The position numbers were made by a program, and so were the translations under genes. Of a stretch of 43,026 nucleotides of DNA, positions 17,705 through 27,733 are shown piece by piece. The notes under the pieces were generated by a model that ran no database searches, was not told the origin of the DNA, and was given only the letters and a program-made list of their open reading frames with translations. The stretch comes from an uncultured Bacteroidota bacterium (lineage in GTDB: Bacteria; Bacteroidota; Bacteroidia; Flavobacteriales; Flavobacteriaceae): assembly GCA_902577515.1 (NCBI GenBank), contig CACGZJ010000010.1, positions 1 to 43,026 of the forward strand, given 5' to 3'. Within the stretch, counting starts at the first letter, position 1. Each line of letters begins with the position of its first letter.

Positions 17705-19654
17705 ATGATTAATGTTAGTTTTCCAGATAAATCAGTAAAAAAGTTTGAAAAAGGAACTAAAGTTATTGATATAGCTAAAAGCATAAGTGAAGGTTTAGCC
17801 AGAAAAGTTATATCAGCATCATATAATGATGAAATAGTTGAAACAGAATCACCAATTAACGAAGATGGATCAATCAAACTTTTTACATGGGATGATGATG
17901 AGGGTAAACAAGCTTTTTGGCATTCATCTGCACATATTCTGGCTCAAACAATTAAATCTTTTTATCCTAAATCTAAACTTACTATAGGTCCTTCAATCGA
18001 AAATGGATTCTATTATGATGTTGATTTTGGTGATGATGTTTTTTCTGAAAAAGATTTTAATAAAATTGAATCAAAGTTTTTAGAGCTAGCTAGAGAAAAT
18101 CATAGTTTTGCCATGAAATCTGTATCAAAAAAAGAAGCAATAGATTTCTATAAGTTAGAGAATAATGAATATAAAGTTGAATTAATTGAGGGTCTTGAAG
18201 ATGGATCAATTACATTTTGTGATCATTCTAATTTCTCAGATTTATGTAAAGGAGGGCACATTCCATCAACTGGAATAGTTAAAGCAGTAAAACTTCTTAA
18301 TGTTGCAGGAGCATATTGGAGAGGAGATGAAAAAAATAACCAGTTAACAAGAGTTTATGGAATATCTTTTCCAAAACAAAAATTACTTACAGAATATCTT
18401 GAATTACTTGAAAAAGCTAAGGAAAGAGATCACAGAAAAATTGGTAAAGAGTTAGAATTATTTACATTTTCTAATAGAGTTGGTCATGGACTTCCACTTT
18501 GGTTACCAAATGGAACTGAATTGAGGGACCGATTACAAGACTTTCTTGAAGATGCCCAAAGAAGGGCTGGCTATAAGAAAGTAATGTCTTCTCATATAGG
18601 TGCAAAAGAATTATATGAAACTTCAGGACATTATGAAAAGTATGGCGCAGATAGTTTTCAGCCAATATCTACCCCTAATGAAACCGAAACATTCATTTTA
18701 AGGCCAATGAATTGCCCTCATCACTGTGAAATTTATAATGCCAAACCCCAAAGTTACAGGGATCTTCCATTGAGACTCGCTGAATTTGGAACTGTATATA
18801 GGTATGAACAAAGTGGAGAATTACATGGTCTAAGTAGAGTTAGAGGTTTTACTGTTGACGATGCACATATTTTTTGCGCACCTGAGCAAGTTGATTCAGA
18901 GTTTAATAATACTATTGATTTAGTCCTTTATGTATTTAATTCTCTAGGATTTCACGACTTTTCTGCTCAAGTATCTTTAAGAGATCCTAATAATCCTGAT
19001 AAATATATTGGTTCAGATAAGAATTGGGAGATTTCTGAACAAGCTATACTAAACTCTGCTAAAGAAAAAGGACTTGATTATAATGTAGAGTATGGTGAAG
19101 CTGCATTTTACGGACCAAAACTTGATTTTATGGTTAAAGATGCACTCGGAAGAAAATGGCAATTAGGAACTATTCAGGTTGATTATAATCTTCCCGAAAG
19201 ATTTGATTTGACTTATAAAGGAAGTAATAACGAAGATTTAAGACCAGTTATGATACATAGAGCTCCATTTGGGAGTATGGAAAGATTTGTAGCAATTTTA
19301 ATTGAGCATACTGGTGGAGTATTTCCTTTATGGCTAACAACCATACAAGTAGAAATTTTAATTGTAAGTGAGAACTTTAAAAATTATGGTCAAAAAGTTT
19401 TAAATATCTTAGAAAATCACGAAATTCGCGCGCACTTAGATGATAGAAATGAGACTGTCGGGAAAAAAATTAGAGAATCTGAAATAAAAAAGGTTCCTTT
19501 TATGATAGTTGTTGGGGAAAATGAAGTAAAAAATGAGACAATATCTATTAGAAGGCATCATGGTGAAGATCTAGGTGAAATGAAGATTGAAAAATTTACA
19601 GATATAATCAAGAAAGAGATTTCTGATTGTATCCCAAAATTTAATATTAACTAA
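17705..19654 (+). CDS. thrS: Threonyl-tRNA synthetase
   Basis: ThrS charges tRNA-Thr and edits mis-charged serine. The 649-residue protein is complete. An N-terminal TGS domain (1-62) is followed by the editing domain with HSSAH and, further on, [12 protein letters not shown]. The class II core has a zinc ligand Cys in [29 protein letters not shown] (motif 2) and [13 protein letters not shown] (motif 3), and the C-terminal anticodon-binding domain starts near 545. infC follows after five bases, the conserved thrS-infC-rpmI-rplT order of many bacteria. No T-box leader is visible. Confidence 0.98.
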   Translation: MINVSFPDKSVKKFEKGTKVIDIAKSISEGLARKVISASYNDEIVETESPINEDGSIKLFTWDDDEGKQAFWHSSAHILAQTIKSFYPKSKLTIGPSIENGFYYDVDFGDDVFSEKDFNKIESKFLELARENHSFAMKSVSKKEAIDFYKLENNEYKVELIEGLEDGSITFCDHSNFSDLCKGGHIPSTGIVKAVKLLNVAGAYWRGDEKNNQLTRVYGISFPKQKLLTEYLELLEKAKERDHRKIGKELELFTFSNRVGHGLPLWLPNGTELRDRLQDFLEDAQRRAGYKKVMSSHIGAKELYETSGHYEKYGADSFQPISTPNETETFILRPMNCPHHCEIYNAKPQSYRDLPLRLAEFGTVYRYEQSGELHGLSRVRGFTVDDAHIFCAPEQVDSEFNNTIDLVLYVFNSLGFHDFSAQVSLRDPNNPDKYIGSDKNWEISEQAILNSAKEKGLDYNVEYGEAAFYGPKLDFMVKDALGRKWQLGTIQVDYNLPERFDLTYKGSNNEDLRPVMIHRAPFGSMERFVAILIEHTGGVFPLWLTTIQVEILIVSENFKNYGQKVLNILENHEIRAHLDDRNETVGKKIRESEIKKVPFMIVVGENEVKNETISIRRHHGEDLGEMKIEKFTDIIKKEISDCIPKFNIN

Positions 19655-19659
19655 AAAAA

Positions 19660-20223
19660 ATTGTTATAGCTATAAGAAGAAGAAAATCAAACAGGAGATT
19701 CCAAAGAGTAATTAAAGAAGATCCTCATAAAATTAATACAAAGATCACAGCATATGAAGTTAGATTAGTTGGTGATAACGTAGATGTAGGTATATATTCT
19801 ACAAGTGAGGCCCTAAGAATCGCTAGAGATTTAGAACTAGATTTAGTAGAAATTTCTCCAAAAGCATCTCCACCTGTATGTAAAATTCTTGAATACAAGA
19901 AATTTTTATACGAACAGAAAAAGAGGGATAAAGCACTTAAATCCAAGGCAACTAAAATTGTTGTAAAAGAAATAAGATTTGGACCTCAAACAGATGAACA
20001 TGATTATCAGTTTAAAAAGAAGCATGCAGAGAAATTTTTAAATGAAGGTGCAAAGTTAAAAGCATTTGTTTTTTTTAAAGGACGATCAATTATTTTTAAG
20101 GAACAAGGTCAGATATTGTTATTAAGATTAGCTCAAGACCTTGAAGAGATTGGAAAAGTCGAACAAATGCCAGAGTTAGAAGGAAAGAGAATGATTATGT
20201 ATATAACACCAAAAAAGAATTAA
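19660..20223 (+). CDS. infC: Translation initiation factor IF-3, AUU start codon
   Basis: IF-3 keeps ribosomal subunits apart and checks start-codon choice. Reading this frame gives a 187-residue protein with all IF-3 landmarks: an [12 protein letters not shown]-terminus, [31 protein letters not shown], the helical linker [32 protein letters not shown] and [15 protein letters not shown]. An in-frame TAA at 19648-19650 limits the N-terminus, and no ATG, GTG or TTG occurs in frame until near the C-terminus. The only reasonable start is ATT at 19660, five bases after thrS. The AUU start of infC is known from E. coli, where IF-3 represses its own translation. An ordinary ORF finder misses this gene. 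Confidence 0.95.
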   Translation: MVIAIRRRKSNRRFQRVIKEDPHKINTKITAYEVRLVGDNVDVGIYSTSEALRIARDLELDLVEISPKASPPVCKILEYKKFLYEQKKRDKALKSKATKIVVKEIRFGPQTDEHDYQFKKKHAEKFLNEGAKLKAFVFFKGRSIIFKEQGQILLLRLAQDLEEIGKVEQMPELEGKRMIMYITPKKN

Positions 20224-20235
20224 AAAAGAGGAACT

Positions 20236-20433
20236 ATGCCTAAAATGAAAACAAAATCCAGCGCTAAGAAAAGGTTTAAAGTAACTGGATCAGGAAAAAT
20301 TAAAAGAAAACATGCTTTTAAAAATCATATTTTGACAAAAAAGTCAAAAAAAAGAAAGCTAAGGCTTACTCATTTTGGCCTAGTTCATGAAAGTGACGAA
20401 AATAATATTAAAAGACAGTTAAGATTAAAATAA
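20236..20433 (+). CDS. rpmI: 50S ribosomal protein L35
   Basis: bL35 is a small basic large-subunit protein. The 65 residues begin [20 protein letters not shown], the family signature, and continue with [16 protein letters not shown] purine-rich AAAGAGGA lies a few bases before the ATG, one of the few Shine-Dalgarno-like sites in the window. It is 12 bases from infC and six from rplT, within the conserved IF-3/L35/L20 group. Confidence 0.98.
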   Translation: MPKMKTKSSAKKRFKVTGSGKIKRKHAFKNHILTKKSKKRKLRLTHFGLVHESDENNIKRQLRLK

Positions 20434-20439
20434 TTAGCA

Positions 20440-20784
20440 ATGCCAAGATCAGTAAATTCAGTAGCTTCAAGAGCTAGAAGAAAAAAAATACTTAAACAAG
20501 CCAAAGGATACTTTGGTAGAAGAAAAAATGTTTGGACAGTTGCAAAGAATGCTGTTGAGAAAGCATTATTGTATGCATATAGAGACAGAAAGACAAAGAA
20601 AAGAAACTTCAAATCTTTATGGATTATGAGAATTAATGCTGCTGCTCATCAACACGGACTAACCTACAGTGAATTTATGTTTAAACTCAAGACTAATAAT
20701 ATTTCTATAAATAGAAAAGTTTTAGCTGATTTAGCCATGAATAATCCAAATGCTTTTGAAGCTATAGTTAAATCTCTTAAATAA
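20440..20784 (+). CDS. rplT: 50S ribosomal protein L20
   Basis: bL20 binds 23S rRNA early in assembly and, in several bacteria, represses this operon. The 114-residue protein starts [30 protein letters not shown] and contains [17 protein letters not shown] and [14 protein letters not shown], all family hallmarks. It ends the thrS-infC-rpmI-rplT group. The 121 bases that follow hold no clear terminator hairpin. Confidence 0.98.
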   Translation: MPRSVNSVASRARRKKILKQAKGYFGRRKNVWTVAKNAVEKALLYAYRDRKTKKRNFKSLWIMRINAAAHQHGLTYSEFMFKLKTNNISINRKVLADLAMNNPNAFEAIVKSLK

Positions 20785-20905
20785 TACTTCCAATTCTCGT
20801 ATAAGCTTTTTTATTTTTATTTAATAATGATCAGGCTTTTTAACAAAACGTTGGGTATGGGTTGAAGTATATTAAGATAACTTTACAACACCAAACAAAA
20901 ATTTT

Positions 20906-23410
20906 ATGAAAAAATTCTTTAATTTATTTCTAATACTTTTTTCCGCATCATTATTTTCTCAACAAACTGGAGGAAATAACATCCAGCAGTTTCAGAATAT
21001 GGTTTTTAATGTTTCAGGGCTAGTCTCTGACTCTGATACTGACGAACCTCTAGAATATGCTACAATATCTTTAAAAAATAATCAAATACCAGATAAGACT
21101 TTTGGTGGAATTACTGGGGTAGATGGTAAATTTTCAGTAGAGGTTCCCCCAGGGATGTATGAGATAATTATAGACTATATTTCTTTTGAATCATATTCTA
21201 ATTCTAATCTTATCGTAAGAGGAAATACAGATTTAGGTAAAATTTCATTAGACATAGATGTATCTGTATTAGATGAAGTTGAAGTTAGAGCAGAAAGAAC
21301 TCAAGTTGAAATAAGATTAGATAAAAAAATATATAACGTCGGCCAAGACATTACTGTCAAAGGTGGTAATGTCTCTGATGTACTTGCTAATATACCTTCT
21401 ATTGATGTAGACTTTGATGGTAATATTTCATTACGCGGAAACAGTAATGTAAGAATTTTAATTAATGGAAAGCCATCTGGTCTTATTGGTCTATCTGGAC
21501 CTCAAGGTTTAAGGTCATTACCCTCTGAATCAATAGAAAAAGTTGAGGTAGTAACATCACCATCAGCAAGATACTCAGCTGAAGGAACTGCTGGTATTTT
21601 AAATATAATACTCAAGAAACAAAATCTATTAGGCTTCAATGGGAATTTTAATGTGAATCTCGGTTTACCAAGAAATGAAGGATTAAATGGAACTCTAAAT
21701 GTAAGAAATGAAAAAGTAAACTTATTTGGTACAGTTAACCTTAGTAACTCTGAAAATTCAGGTACTTTTTTTTCAGAAACTAATTATACTAGACAAGACT
21801 TAACAATTGATGAAACAAATGAATCAGATTATAATAATAAAAACATTTTTTTCAATTTAGGAAGTGAATATTACTTTGATGATAATACCTCTCTAACTAT
21901 AAGTGGTTTTTACAAGAAAGGAGATGACTCGAGCTTTCTTACTAATATTGTGAACGATATATCTAGAGGGTCCATATCCTCAACTAACAAAAGATTAAGA
22001 GATGAGACAGAGATGGATGAATCTTTTGAATACGCCCTAGACTTCTATAAAGATTATGATAGAGATGGACATACACTTAGCGCGAGAGTATCTTATGAAG
22101 AGAGTGAGGATGATGGATTAGAAGACATTGAAGACTTTTCAACCTTTCCTTTAATTTCAAAATCAATTTTTGAGAAAGTATCAAATGTTGATTTTCAAAA
22201 AAGATTTCTTACTCAAATAGATTATGTCCAACCTATAGATGATAATACTGAATTTGAATTAGGATATAGAGGTAATTTTGTTGAAAGGGAAACAGACTAT
22301 GATGTCTCTTTTTTAAATAATGGAAATTATGTATCTGACTCTGGACTATCTAATATTTTTAATTATAAAGAGGCTGTTAATTCAATATATACTCAGTTTG
22401 GTAAGAAGTTAGATAAGTTTTCTTTTTTATTAGGATTACGATATGAAAATTCTAGACAAGAAATTAATCAAAAAACTACTAAAGAGTTTGAAATAAAAAA
22501 ATATTCTGATGTTTTTCCAACCTTAAATCTTGCTTATGAGTTTTCAAGTCAGGAAACTTTAACATTTGGATATAGTAAAAGAGTAAGAAGACCTAGAGGT
22601 TGGAATATAAATCCATTTCCACGAAGAAATTCTGTAACTAGTTTTAGAAGAGGTAATCCCTTCTTAGATCCAACTTTTACGACTAGTCTTGAGGTTGATT
22701 ATTTAAAGAGATTCAAAAAATTTACTCTTAATACGTCAATTTTTTATAGACAATCTGATGGTAATATTGAGAATATTACTGAAGAAACAGGCGAGATTGT
22801 TGATCTTATTGTTGGTGATGACTCAAGTGCTCCAATACTTCAAGTTCCTGTTTTAGAGTCTTATCCTATAAACTTATCAAATAATAAACGAATTGGATCT
22901 GAATTAAGTTTAACATACACTCCTTCAAGAAGTGTAAGGTTGAATGCAAGTTTTACAATTAATTCTAGTTCAATAAGAGGTCAATATGAGGATCAAAATT
23001 TTGATTCTGATGATACTAATTGGAGTACTAGATTTAATGGTTTTTTTAGACTCCCAAAGGACTTTAGTCTTCAATTTTTTGGTTTTGTTCGTGGGCCAAG
23101 TGAAAGTGCTTTTTCAAAAAGTAAAGCTTTTGGATTTGTTACTGGGGCAATACAGAAATCTTTACTAGATAAGAAAGGAACACTTTCGCTTAAGTTTAGT
23201 GATTTATTTAATACTAGTAAGTGGAGATACGAGTCATTCCAAGATTCTTTCTACAGAAAAGGTGAAGGTAGATGGAGAGAACCAACTTATGTACTTACCT
23301 TTAGCTATAGGTTTAATGATAACAAGTATAAGCAGAGAAGAAAGAATATTAGAAGAAATCAAGGAGATTCTGACCAAGGAGGTGGTGAAGAACCAATCTT
23401 TAATAATTAA
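20906..23410 (+). CDS. Outer-membrane beta-barrel receptor, TonB-dependent receptor-like, with CarboxypepD_reg-like domain
   Basis: This 834-residue protein starts with a signal peptide (MKKFFNLFLILFSASLFSQQ). A CarboxypepD_reg-like beta-sandwich (about 35-115, with GLVSDSDTDEPLEYATISL) leads to a TonB-receptor plug (about 130-235, with ITVKGGNVSDVLANIPSIDVD and IEKVEVVTSPSARYSAEG). A large barrel of the OMP_b-brl_3 type (TonB-receptor relative) follows. The tail after the last strand is polar and glycine-rich (QGDSDQGGGEEP), which is unusual as barrels normally end in an aromatic residue. The ligand cannot be read from sequence, and no SusD-like partner is adjacent. A weak -7-like TAACTTTA lies about 27 bases before the ATG. 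Confidence 0.88.
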   Translation: MKKFFNLFLILFSASLFSQQTGGNNIQQFQNMVFNVSGLVSDSDTDEPLEYATISLKNNQIPDKTFGGITGVDGKFSVEVPPGMYEIIIDYISFESYSNSNLIVRGNTDLGKISLDIDVSVLDEVEVRAERTQVEIRLDKKIYNVGQDITVKGGNVSDVLANIPSIDVDFDGNISLRGNSNVRILINGKPSGLIGLSGPQGLRSLPSESIEKVEVVTSPSARYSAEGTAGILNIILKKQNLLGFNGNFNVNLGLPRNEGLNGTLNVRNEKVNLFGTVNLSNSENSGTFFSETNYTRQDLTIDETNESDYNNKNIFFNLGSEYYFDDNTSLTISGFYKKGDDSSFLTNIVNDISRGSISSTNKRLRDETEMDESFEYALDFYKDYDRDGHTLSARVSYEESEDDGLEDIEDFSTFPLISKSIFEKVSNVDFQKRFLTQIDYVQPIDDNTEFELGYRGNFVERETDYDVSFLNNGNYVSDSGLSNIFNYKEAVNSIYTQFGKKLDKFSFLLGLRYENSRQEINQKTTKEFEIKKYSDVFPTLNLAYEFSSQETLTFGYSKRVRRPRGWNINPFPRRNSVTSFRRGNPFLDPTFTTSLEVDYLKRFKKFTLNTSIFYRQSDGNIENITEETGEIVDLIVGDDSSAPILQVPVLESYPINLSNNKRIGSELSLTYTPSRSVRLNASFTINSSSIRGQYEDQNFDSDDTNWSTRFNGFFRLPKDFSLQFFGFVRGPSESAFSKSKAFGFVTGAIQKSLLDKKGTLSLKFSDLFNTSKWRYESFQDSFYRKGEGRWREPTYVLTFSYRFNDNKYKQRRKNIRRNQGDSDQGGGEEPIFNN

Positions 23411-23565
23411 GATTTCATTTTTTTTGAGATAAAATCTCTTATCTTTTGAAATACATATGAAGAAGCCCAATATGGTGCTACAATTGCTAAAAAAATCATA
23501 AGCCAAAAGCCCATTGTAAATATTGCTAAAAAAGCTAAAAATCCGAGGTATTGTTGAAACTCCAT
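23407..23565 (-). CDS. Small hydrophobic membrane protein, 52 residues
   Basis: Reading the minus strand from an ATG at 23565 gives 52 residues: an MEFQQYLGFLAFLAIFTMG start, a long hydrophobic stretch (about 6-31) that could span the membrane once or as a hairpin, then SSYVFQKIRDFISKKMKS, a positively charged amphipathic tail that should lie in the cytosol. I do not recognise the family. Support comes from an ATG start, a Bacteroidota promoter at 23584-23614 on the same strand, a TM-plus-basic-tail design, and a stop sharing TTAA with the receptor gene. It fills the otherwise non-coding gap between the receptor and fumC. Confidence 0.62.
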   Translation of the reverse strand: MEFQQYLGFLAFLAIFTMGFWLMIFLAIVAPYWASSYVFQKIRDFISKKMKS

Positions 23566-23568
23566 ATA

Positions 23569-23597
23569 TTTGTAAATGCTAAACAAAAGTAATTTTT
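23569..23597 (+). promoter_or_regulatory. Possible fumC promoter
   Basis: TTTG at 23569-23572, a 17-base spacer, and TAATTTTT at 23590-23597, which departs from TAnnTTTG at the last base. The expected start near 23603 leaves a short leader before the fumC ATG at 23620. The site lies face to face with the minus-strand promoter at 23584-23614, so the two may exclude one another. Confidence 0.35.
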
Positions 23598-23614
23598 TTT
23601 AAGTAAATTACAAA
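23584..23614 (-). promoter_or_regulatory. Promoter for the 52-residue membrane protein
   Basis: On the minus strand, TTTG at 23614-23611, a 19-base spacer, then a perfect TAnnTTTG (TACTTTTG) at 23591-23584. Transcription would begin near 23578, about 12 bases before the ATG at 23565. It overlaps the proposed fumC promoter on the other strand. Confidence 0.6.
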
Positions 23615-23619
23615 GGATC

Positions 23620-25017
23620 ATGGACTACAGAATAGAAAAAGATACACTTGGAGAAGTTAAGGTTCCTAAAGACTCACTTTGGGGAGCTCAAACTGAGAGA
23701 TCCAAAAAAAACTTTAAAATTGGAAATCCGTCCTCAATGCCTATTGAGATAATTCATGCCTATGCTATTTTAAAAAAATCAGCTGCAGTTGCTAATCAAG
23801 AATTGGGAGTATTGCCAAAAGAAAAATCTAAACTTATTCAAACAGTATGTGACGAAATTATTTCCAATAAACATGATGATCAATTCCCTCTAGTTATTTG
23901 GCAGACAGGTTCTGGTACTCAAACTAATATGAATGTAAATGAAGTAATTTCAAACAGAGCTCACATAATTGAAGGCAAAAAACTTGGAGAATCAGACAAA
24001 ACCCTATCTCCTAATGATGATGTTAATCTTTCACAGTCATCAAATGATAGCTTTCCTACTGCAATAAATATAGCTGCTATGAAGATAATCTCTGATAATA
24101 CATTAGTTAATCTAAAGATTTTAAGAGATAGTTTAAATAAAAAGTCTAAAGAGTTTAACAAAATTGTTAAGATCGGAAGAACTCACCTTATGGATGCTAC
24201 TCCTATTACTTTAGGGCAAGAGTTTTCAGGTTATGTAGCTCAAATTGATAATGGGATTAAATCTATTAACAATGCAATGGACCACTTATCTGAGTTACCA
24301 ATTGGGGGAACTGCTGTTGGGACTGAATTAAACACTCCAAAGGGTTATTCAAAAAAAGTTATTGAATATATCTCAAAATATTCAGGTTTTAAATTTAAAG
24401 AATCTCCTAATAAATTTGAAGGTATTGCATCACATGATTGTATTGTGGAGATGCATGGTGCTCTTAAGACTGTCGCTACTTCAATATATAAAATATCAAA
24501 TGATATAAGGCTGATGGGATCTGGACCAAGATCTGGATTAGGTGAACTAATATTACCTGCTAATGAGCCTGGAAGCTCTATTATGCCAGGAAAAGTGAAT
24601 CCTACACAATGTGAAGCAATTTCGATGGTTTGTGCTCAAATAATAGGTAATGATATGGCTGTAAGTTTTGCAGGGGCTAATGGTCACTTTGAGTTAAATG
24701 TTTTTAAACCTCTTTTTGCATACAATATTATAGAGTCATCAAAAATACTAGGTGATGCATGTTTAAGTTTCTCAAAAAACTGTATTGATGGTCTAAAACC
24801 AAATAAAAAGAAAATAGAAAGATTCTTAAAAGATTCTCTAATGCTTGTAACTGCTTTAAATTCAAAAATTGGTTATTACAAAGCAGCAGAAATTGCAAAT
24901 AAAGCTTACAAAGAAAATACCACGCTTAAAGAGGCCTGTATAGAGCTAAATTATTTATCAGCAAAAGAGTTTGATAAATATGTCAATCCTGAAAGAATGA
25001 CAAACAATGAGGGTTGA
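23620..25017 (+). CDS. fumC: Class II fumarate hydratase
   Basis: FumC interconverts fumarate and malate in the TCA cycle without an iron-sulfur cluster. The 465-residue protein has the superfamily motifs in order: [15 protein letters not shown] near residue 98, [11 protein letters not shown] near 138, [12 protein letters not shown] near 185, and the signature [15 protein letters not shown] near 318 that carries the catalytic serine loop. The ATG follows a short promoter region shared with the divergent small membrane gene. A GNAT gene overlaps its last 11 bases. Confidence 0.97.
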   Translation: MDYRIEKDTLGEVKVPKDSLWGAQTERSKKNFKIGNPSSMPIEIIHAYAILKKSAAVANQELGVLPKEKSKLIQTVCDEIISNKHDDQFPLVIWQTGSGTQTNMNVNEVISNRAHIIEGKKLGESDKTLSPNDDVNLSQSSNDSFPTAINIAAMKIISDNTLVNLKILRDSLNKKSKEFNKIVKIGRTHLMDATPITLGQEFSGYVAQIDNGIKSINNAMDHLSELPIGGTAVGTELNTPKGYSKKVIEYISKYSGFKFKESPNKFEGIASHDCIVEMHGALKTVATSIYKISNDIRLMGSGPRSGLGELILPANEPGSSIMPGKVNPTQCEAISMVCAQIIGNDMAVSFAGANGHFELNVFKPLFAYNIIESSKILGDACLSFSKNCIDGLKPNKKKIERFLKDSLMLVTALNSKIGYYKAAEIANKAYKENTTLKEACIELNYLSAKEFDKYVNPERMTNNEG

Positions 25018-25480
25018 GATAGTCTCTTATTCAGATAAATACTCCAAGTTCTTTTATGATCTTAATCACAATTGGTTAAGCGAGTATTTTTATGTTGAGC
25101 AATACGATGAAATGATACTCAAAAACTGCAAGGAAGAGATAATTGATAAGGGAGGATACATTTTTTTTGCCTTATATAAAACTGAAGTTGTTGGAACTAT
25201 GGCATTAATTCCAAGAGAAAATAATGTATATGAATTAAATAAAATGGCTGTAAAAAAAGATTTAAGAGGAAATGGAATAGGTCATCAGTTAATAAAATTT
25301 ATAATTGATTATTCTATTAAGAATAATTTTAAATCAGTAATACTTTATTCAAATACTATTTTGAAGAATTCAATTCATCTTTATAATAAGTTTGGATTTA
25401 AAGAAATAGATAATCCAGATGCACCATATAAAAGAAGTGACATAAAAATGGAGTTAAAGTTATCTAATCTTAGAAAATAA
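25007..25480 (+). CDS. GNAT family N-acetyltransferase
   Basis: A 157-residue acetyltransferase. The fold is seen in [21 protein letters not shown] (strands beta3-beta4), [18 protein letters not shown] (the R-x-x-G-x-G acetyl-CoA loop) and [22 protein letters not shown]. The substrate is unknown. The ATG lies inside the end of fumC in another frame (11-base overlap), so it is probably translated by coupling to fumC. The 3' end overlaps the convergent CPBP protease gene by 21 bases. Confidence 0.87.
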   Translation: MRVEIVSYSDKYSKFFYDLNHNWLSEYFYVEQYDEMILKNCKEEIIDKGGYIFFALYKTEVVGTMALIPRENNVYELNKMAVKKDLRGNGIGHQLIKFIIDYSIKNNFKSVILYSNTILKNSIHLYNKFGFKEIDNPDAPYKRSDIKMELKLSNLRK

Positions 25481-26362
25481 TTTTTCTTTCCAGTTTGTCC
25501 ATGAATACTTCCTAGCAAAAATAAGTATAACAATTAGGTAAAGTGATAAGGAAACTAGTAAATCCAATGTTTCTAATTCGGGATCAGCTGTATATTTTAA
25601 AATAGATTCAGTTTGAAGAACAGTCCAATCAGCAGTTAAAAGAAGAACACCCATAAGATTTTGAGCAGCATGAAGTCCTAGAGATAGCTCAAGCCCATCA
25701 TCCATTAAAGCGATTATACCTAGTATAAATCCCGCACTTACATATTGAGCTATAAATTTATTACCTAAAGCATCAATTTCAGGATTTGAAAAATGTAATA
25801 ATCCAAATACTGTAGATGATAAGAAAAGAGCCATGAACCTACTATTAAACCAGTTACCGAAACCTTGCATTAAGTATCCTCTAAATACAATCTCTTCAAC
25901 ACTAATCTGAATAGGAATAAGTGAAATAGCAATTATAAATAAAATAATAAACTCCCTTAATTTAAAATTAACTTGATAATCACCTGGATTTAGAGAATAG
26001 TCTATGAAAATTACAGAAGAAATAGCAGTACCCCATATCATAAATGAGTATAAAATTCTTTCAAAATCAATTTTTTTTCTACCAGTTAGAACTGAAATAA
26101 AAGGAAGGTCGTGAAGTTTTGTGATAGTTAACCATATTCCAGGAACAGTAATTGCAAAGGTAATAAGTAGCAAGAAAAGTCTAAGGTTTGATGGAATTCC
26201 CTTCAAAATATCCATTGGGTTAGAATCCGGACTTGGTATTTCTGATGGCAAATAAAACATCAATGGAATTTGACCAAATATATTGAACAAAATAATTACA
26301 AATGATCCTAAAATATAGTACCAAAAATTTTTTAGTTTATAAGATTTATCCCAAAGAAACAT
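25460..26362 (-). CDS. CPBP family intramembrane metalloprotease (CAAX-type/ABI)
   Basis: A 300-residue multi-pass inner-membrane protein with the CPBP (Rce1/ABI, PF02517) motifs: Glu156-Glu157-x3-Arg161 in VEEIVFRGY, His190 in FGLLHFSNP, and His231 with Asn235 in GLHAAQN. Roughly eight hydrophobic segments can be counted. Eukaryotic Rce1 trims prenylated CAAX proteins; bacterial members have varied or unknown jobs. It lies two bases downstream of a PAS-UbiA prenyltransferase fusion and is surely co-transcribed with it. This pairing hints at a shared prenyl-linked or membrane-maturation function, but that is inference. Confidence 0.9.
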   Translation of the reverse strand: MFLWDKSYKLKNFWYYILGSFVIILFNIFGQIPLMFYLPSEIPSPDSNPMDILKGIPSNLRLFLLLITFAITVPGIWLTITKLHDLPFISVLTGRKKIDFERILYSFMIWGTAISSVIFIDYSLNPGDYQVNFKLREFIILFIIAISLIPIQISVEEIVFRGYLMQGFGNWFNSRFMALFLSSTVFGLLHFSNPEIDALGNKFIAQYVSAGFILGIIALMDDGLELSLGLHAAQNLMGVLLLTADWTVLQTESILKYTADPELETLDLLVSLSLYLIVILIFARKYSWTNWKEKLFSKIR

Positions 26363-26364
26363 TA

Positions 26365-27714
26365 TTAAAAATTAGCTAGAATTATCATGTAAATAAAGGA
26401 AAATATCATATGAAAATAAATAGTATGAATATTATACTTGATCAAGGATCTACTATTGTAGTACTTAAATAATCCTGCTATTAAGTAATATGAATAAATC
26501 ATCGTTATTGGAATTAACAAATACAAGAATAATGATCCTTGAGTTTCATTTAGAATATTTTCTGCTATATAATATAGAGATCCTACAGCTAAAGCTAAAT
26601 TAAGTGCATAAATCCATCTTGATATTTTTTTACCCAGAAGAACAACTAAATGATTTTTACCAACTTTTTTGTCTGACTTATAATCAGGATACTGGTTAAT
26701 AAATAGAATATTAGTTGTTAATAGTCCAATTGGAACTCCAATTAAAATTAAATTGTAAAATTCATTTGAAAACAGCTCAATTGTTTCATTAGCAATAGCA
26801 AATCCAGTACCTAATGTTAGTAATGGTCCAAATGAAAGAAAAATCGAGAGTTCTCCTAAACCATATCTGGAAGAAAGTCTTATTGGTTTTGCAGTATAAA
26901 AATATCCAACTAGTACTCCAATTAAGGCAATTATTGCAGCATAATATGCATTAAATGTAGATCCAGTATTTAAATAACTTGTAAATAAAATACCAGCAGC
27001 AGTAATTAAACCTAAAAAAAACATAATATTAGCAAGACTTTTAGTACCCTTTAAAGTTATTAAACCAAGCTCTACTGCCCTACTACCCCCAGATAACTGA
27101 GCACCTTGAAGAATTGTTGAGTCCATACCTGCATTAAAGTATTCCGTATTAGCCTCGTCTGTACCATGCGTTACATCAAAATAGTCATTATATAAGTTTG
27201 AAAATAAGTGAAAGAATAATATTCCAAAAGTAGTAAGAGCAAGAGATAGAGGGTTAAATAGATTATCTCCAATTCCTGCATAATAACATCCTATGGCAAA
27301 AACTGGGAACAAAGAAGCAGAAGCGAAACCAACTCTAGTAATAGCTACACCTTTTATAATTTTAGTAGTAAAGCTTATAGGTATATCAACTTCTTCATCA
27401 ATTACTTCAGTAATACCACAATATCCTGTTTGAGGATTATTCTTTCCATCACCAAAATTTGGGGTTATCTTAATTTTGGCAGCAAATTTTGAACCATCTT
27501 TTCTTATAAAATTGGTTTTGGTAATATGTTCACCTTTTTGATTTGCATCCTTTAACCAACCAAGAACATTTTGAAGGACGATTTCTCCTGGTGAAAAAAT
27601 TGATACTCTTTTTATACCGACTAATTCATCAGAAGGATATCCAAACATTTTGACAGCACCATCATTCATATTCGTAATTAGGCCTTCCATGTCACAGATT
27701 ATTACACTTTTCAT
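26365..27714 (-). CDS. PAS domain fused to UbiA-family prenyltransferase (MenA-like)
   Basis: A 449-residue fusion. Residues 1-105 form a PAS sensor domain (VIICDMEGLITNMNDGAVKMFGYPSDELVG, then RKDGSKFAAKIKI and TGYCGITEV). From about 120 a UbiA prenyltransferase with about nine membrane helices follows. Its first Asp-rich motif is NDYFDVTHGTD at 176-186 and the second is NQYPDYKSDKKVGK at 340-353; YGLGELSIFLSFGP around 284-297 is closest to MenA, which prenylates 1,4-dihydroxy-2-naphthoate. Substrate and PAS ligand are unknown. The PAS domain reads straight into the enzyme with no stop or frameshift, so the fusion is real in this sequence. A -7 box lies upstream, and a CPBP protease follows after two bases. 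Confidence 0.92.
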   Translation of the reverse strand: MKSVIICDMEGLITNMNDGAVKMFGYPSDELVGIKRVSIFSPGEIVLQNVLGWLKDANQKGEHITKTNFIRKDGSKFAAKIKITPNFGDGKNNPQTGYCGITEVIDEEVDIPISFTTKIIKGVAITRVGFASASLFPVFAIGCYYAGIGDNLFNPLSLALTTFGILFFHLFSNLYNDYFDVTHGTDEANTEYFNAGMDSTILQGAQLSGGSRAVELGLITLKGTKSLANIMFFLGLITAAGILFTSYLNTGSTFNAYYAAIIALIGVLVGYFYTAKPIRLSSRYGLGELSIFLSFGPLLTLGTGFAIANETIELFSNEFYNLILIGVPIGLLTTNILFINQYPDYKSDKKVGKNHLVVLLGKKISRWIYALNLALAVGSLYYIAENILNETQGSLFLYLLIPITMIYSYYLIAGLFKYYNSRSLIKYNIHTIYFHMIFSFIYMIILANF

Positions 27715-27733
27715 ATAAAGAATTTTTAGGTGC

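Noticed and set aside
23234-23506. A 90-codon minus-strand frame across the end of the outer-membrane receptor gene
   Set aside because: It is a shadow of the receptor C-terminus. The 52-residue frame at 23407-23565 has an ATG, a promoter and better composition.
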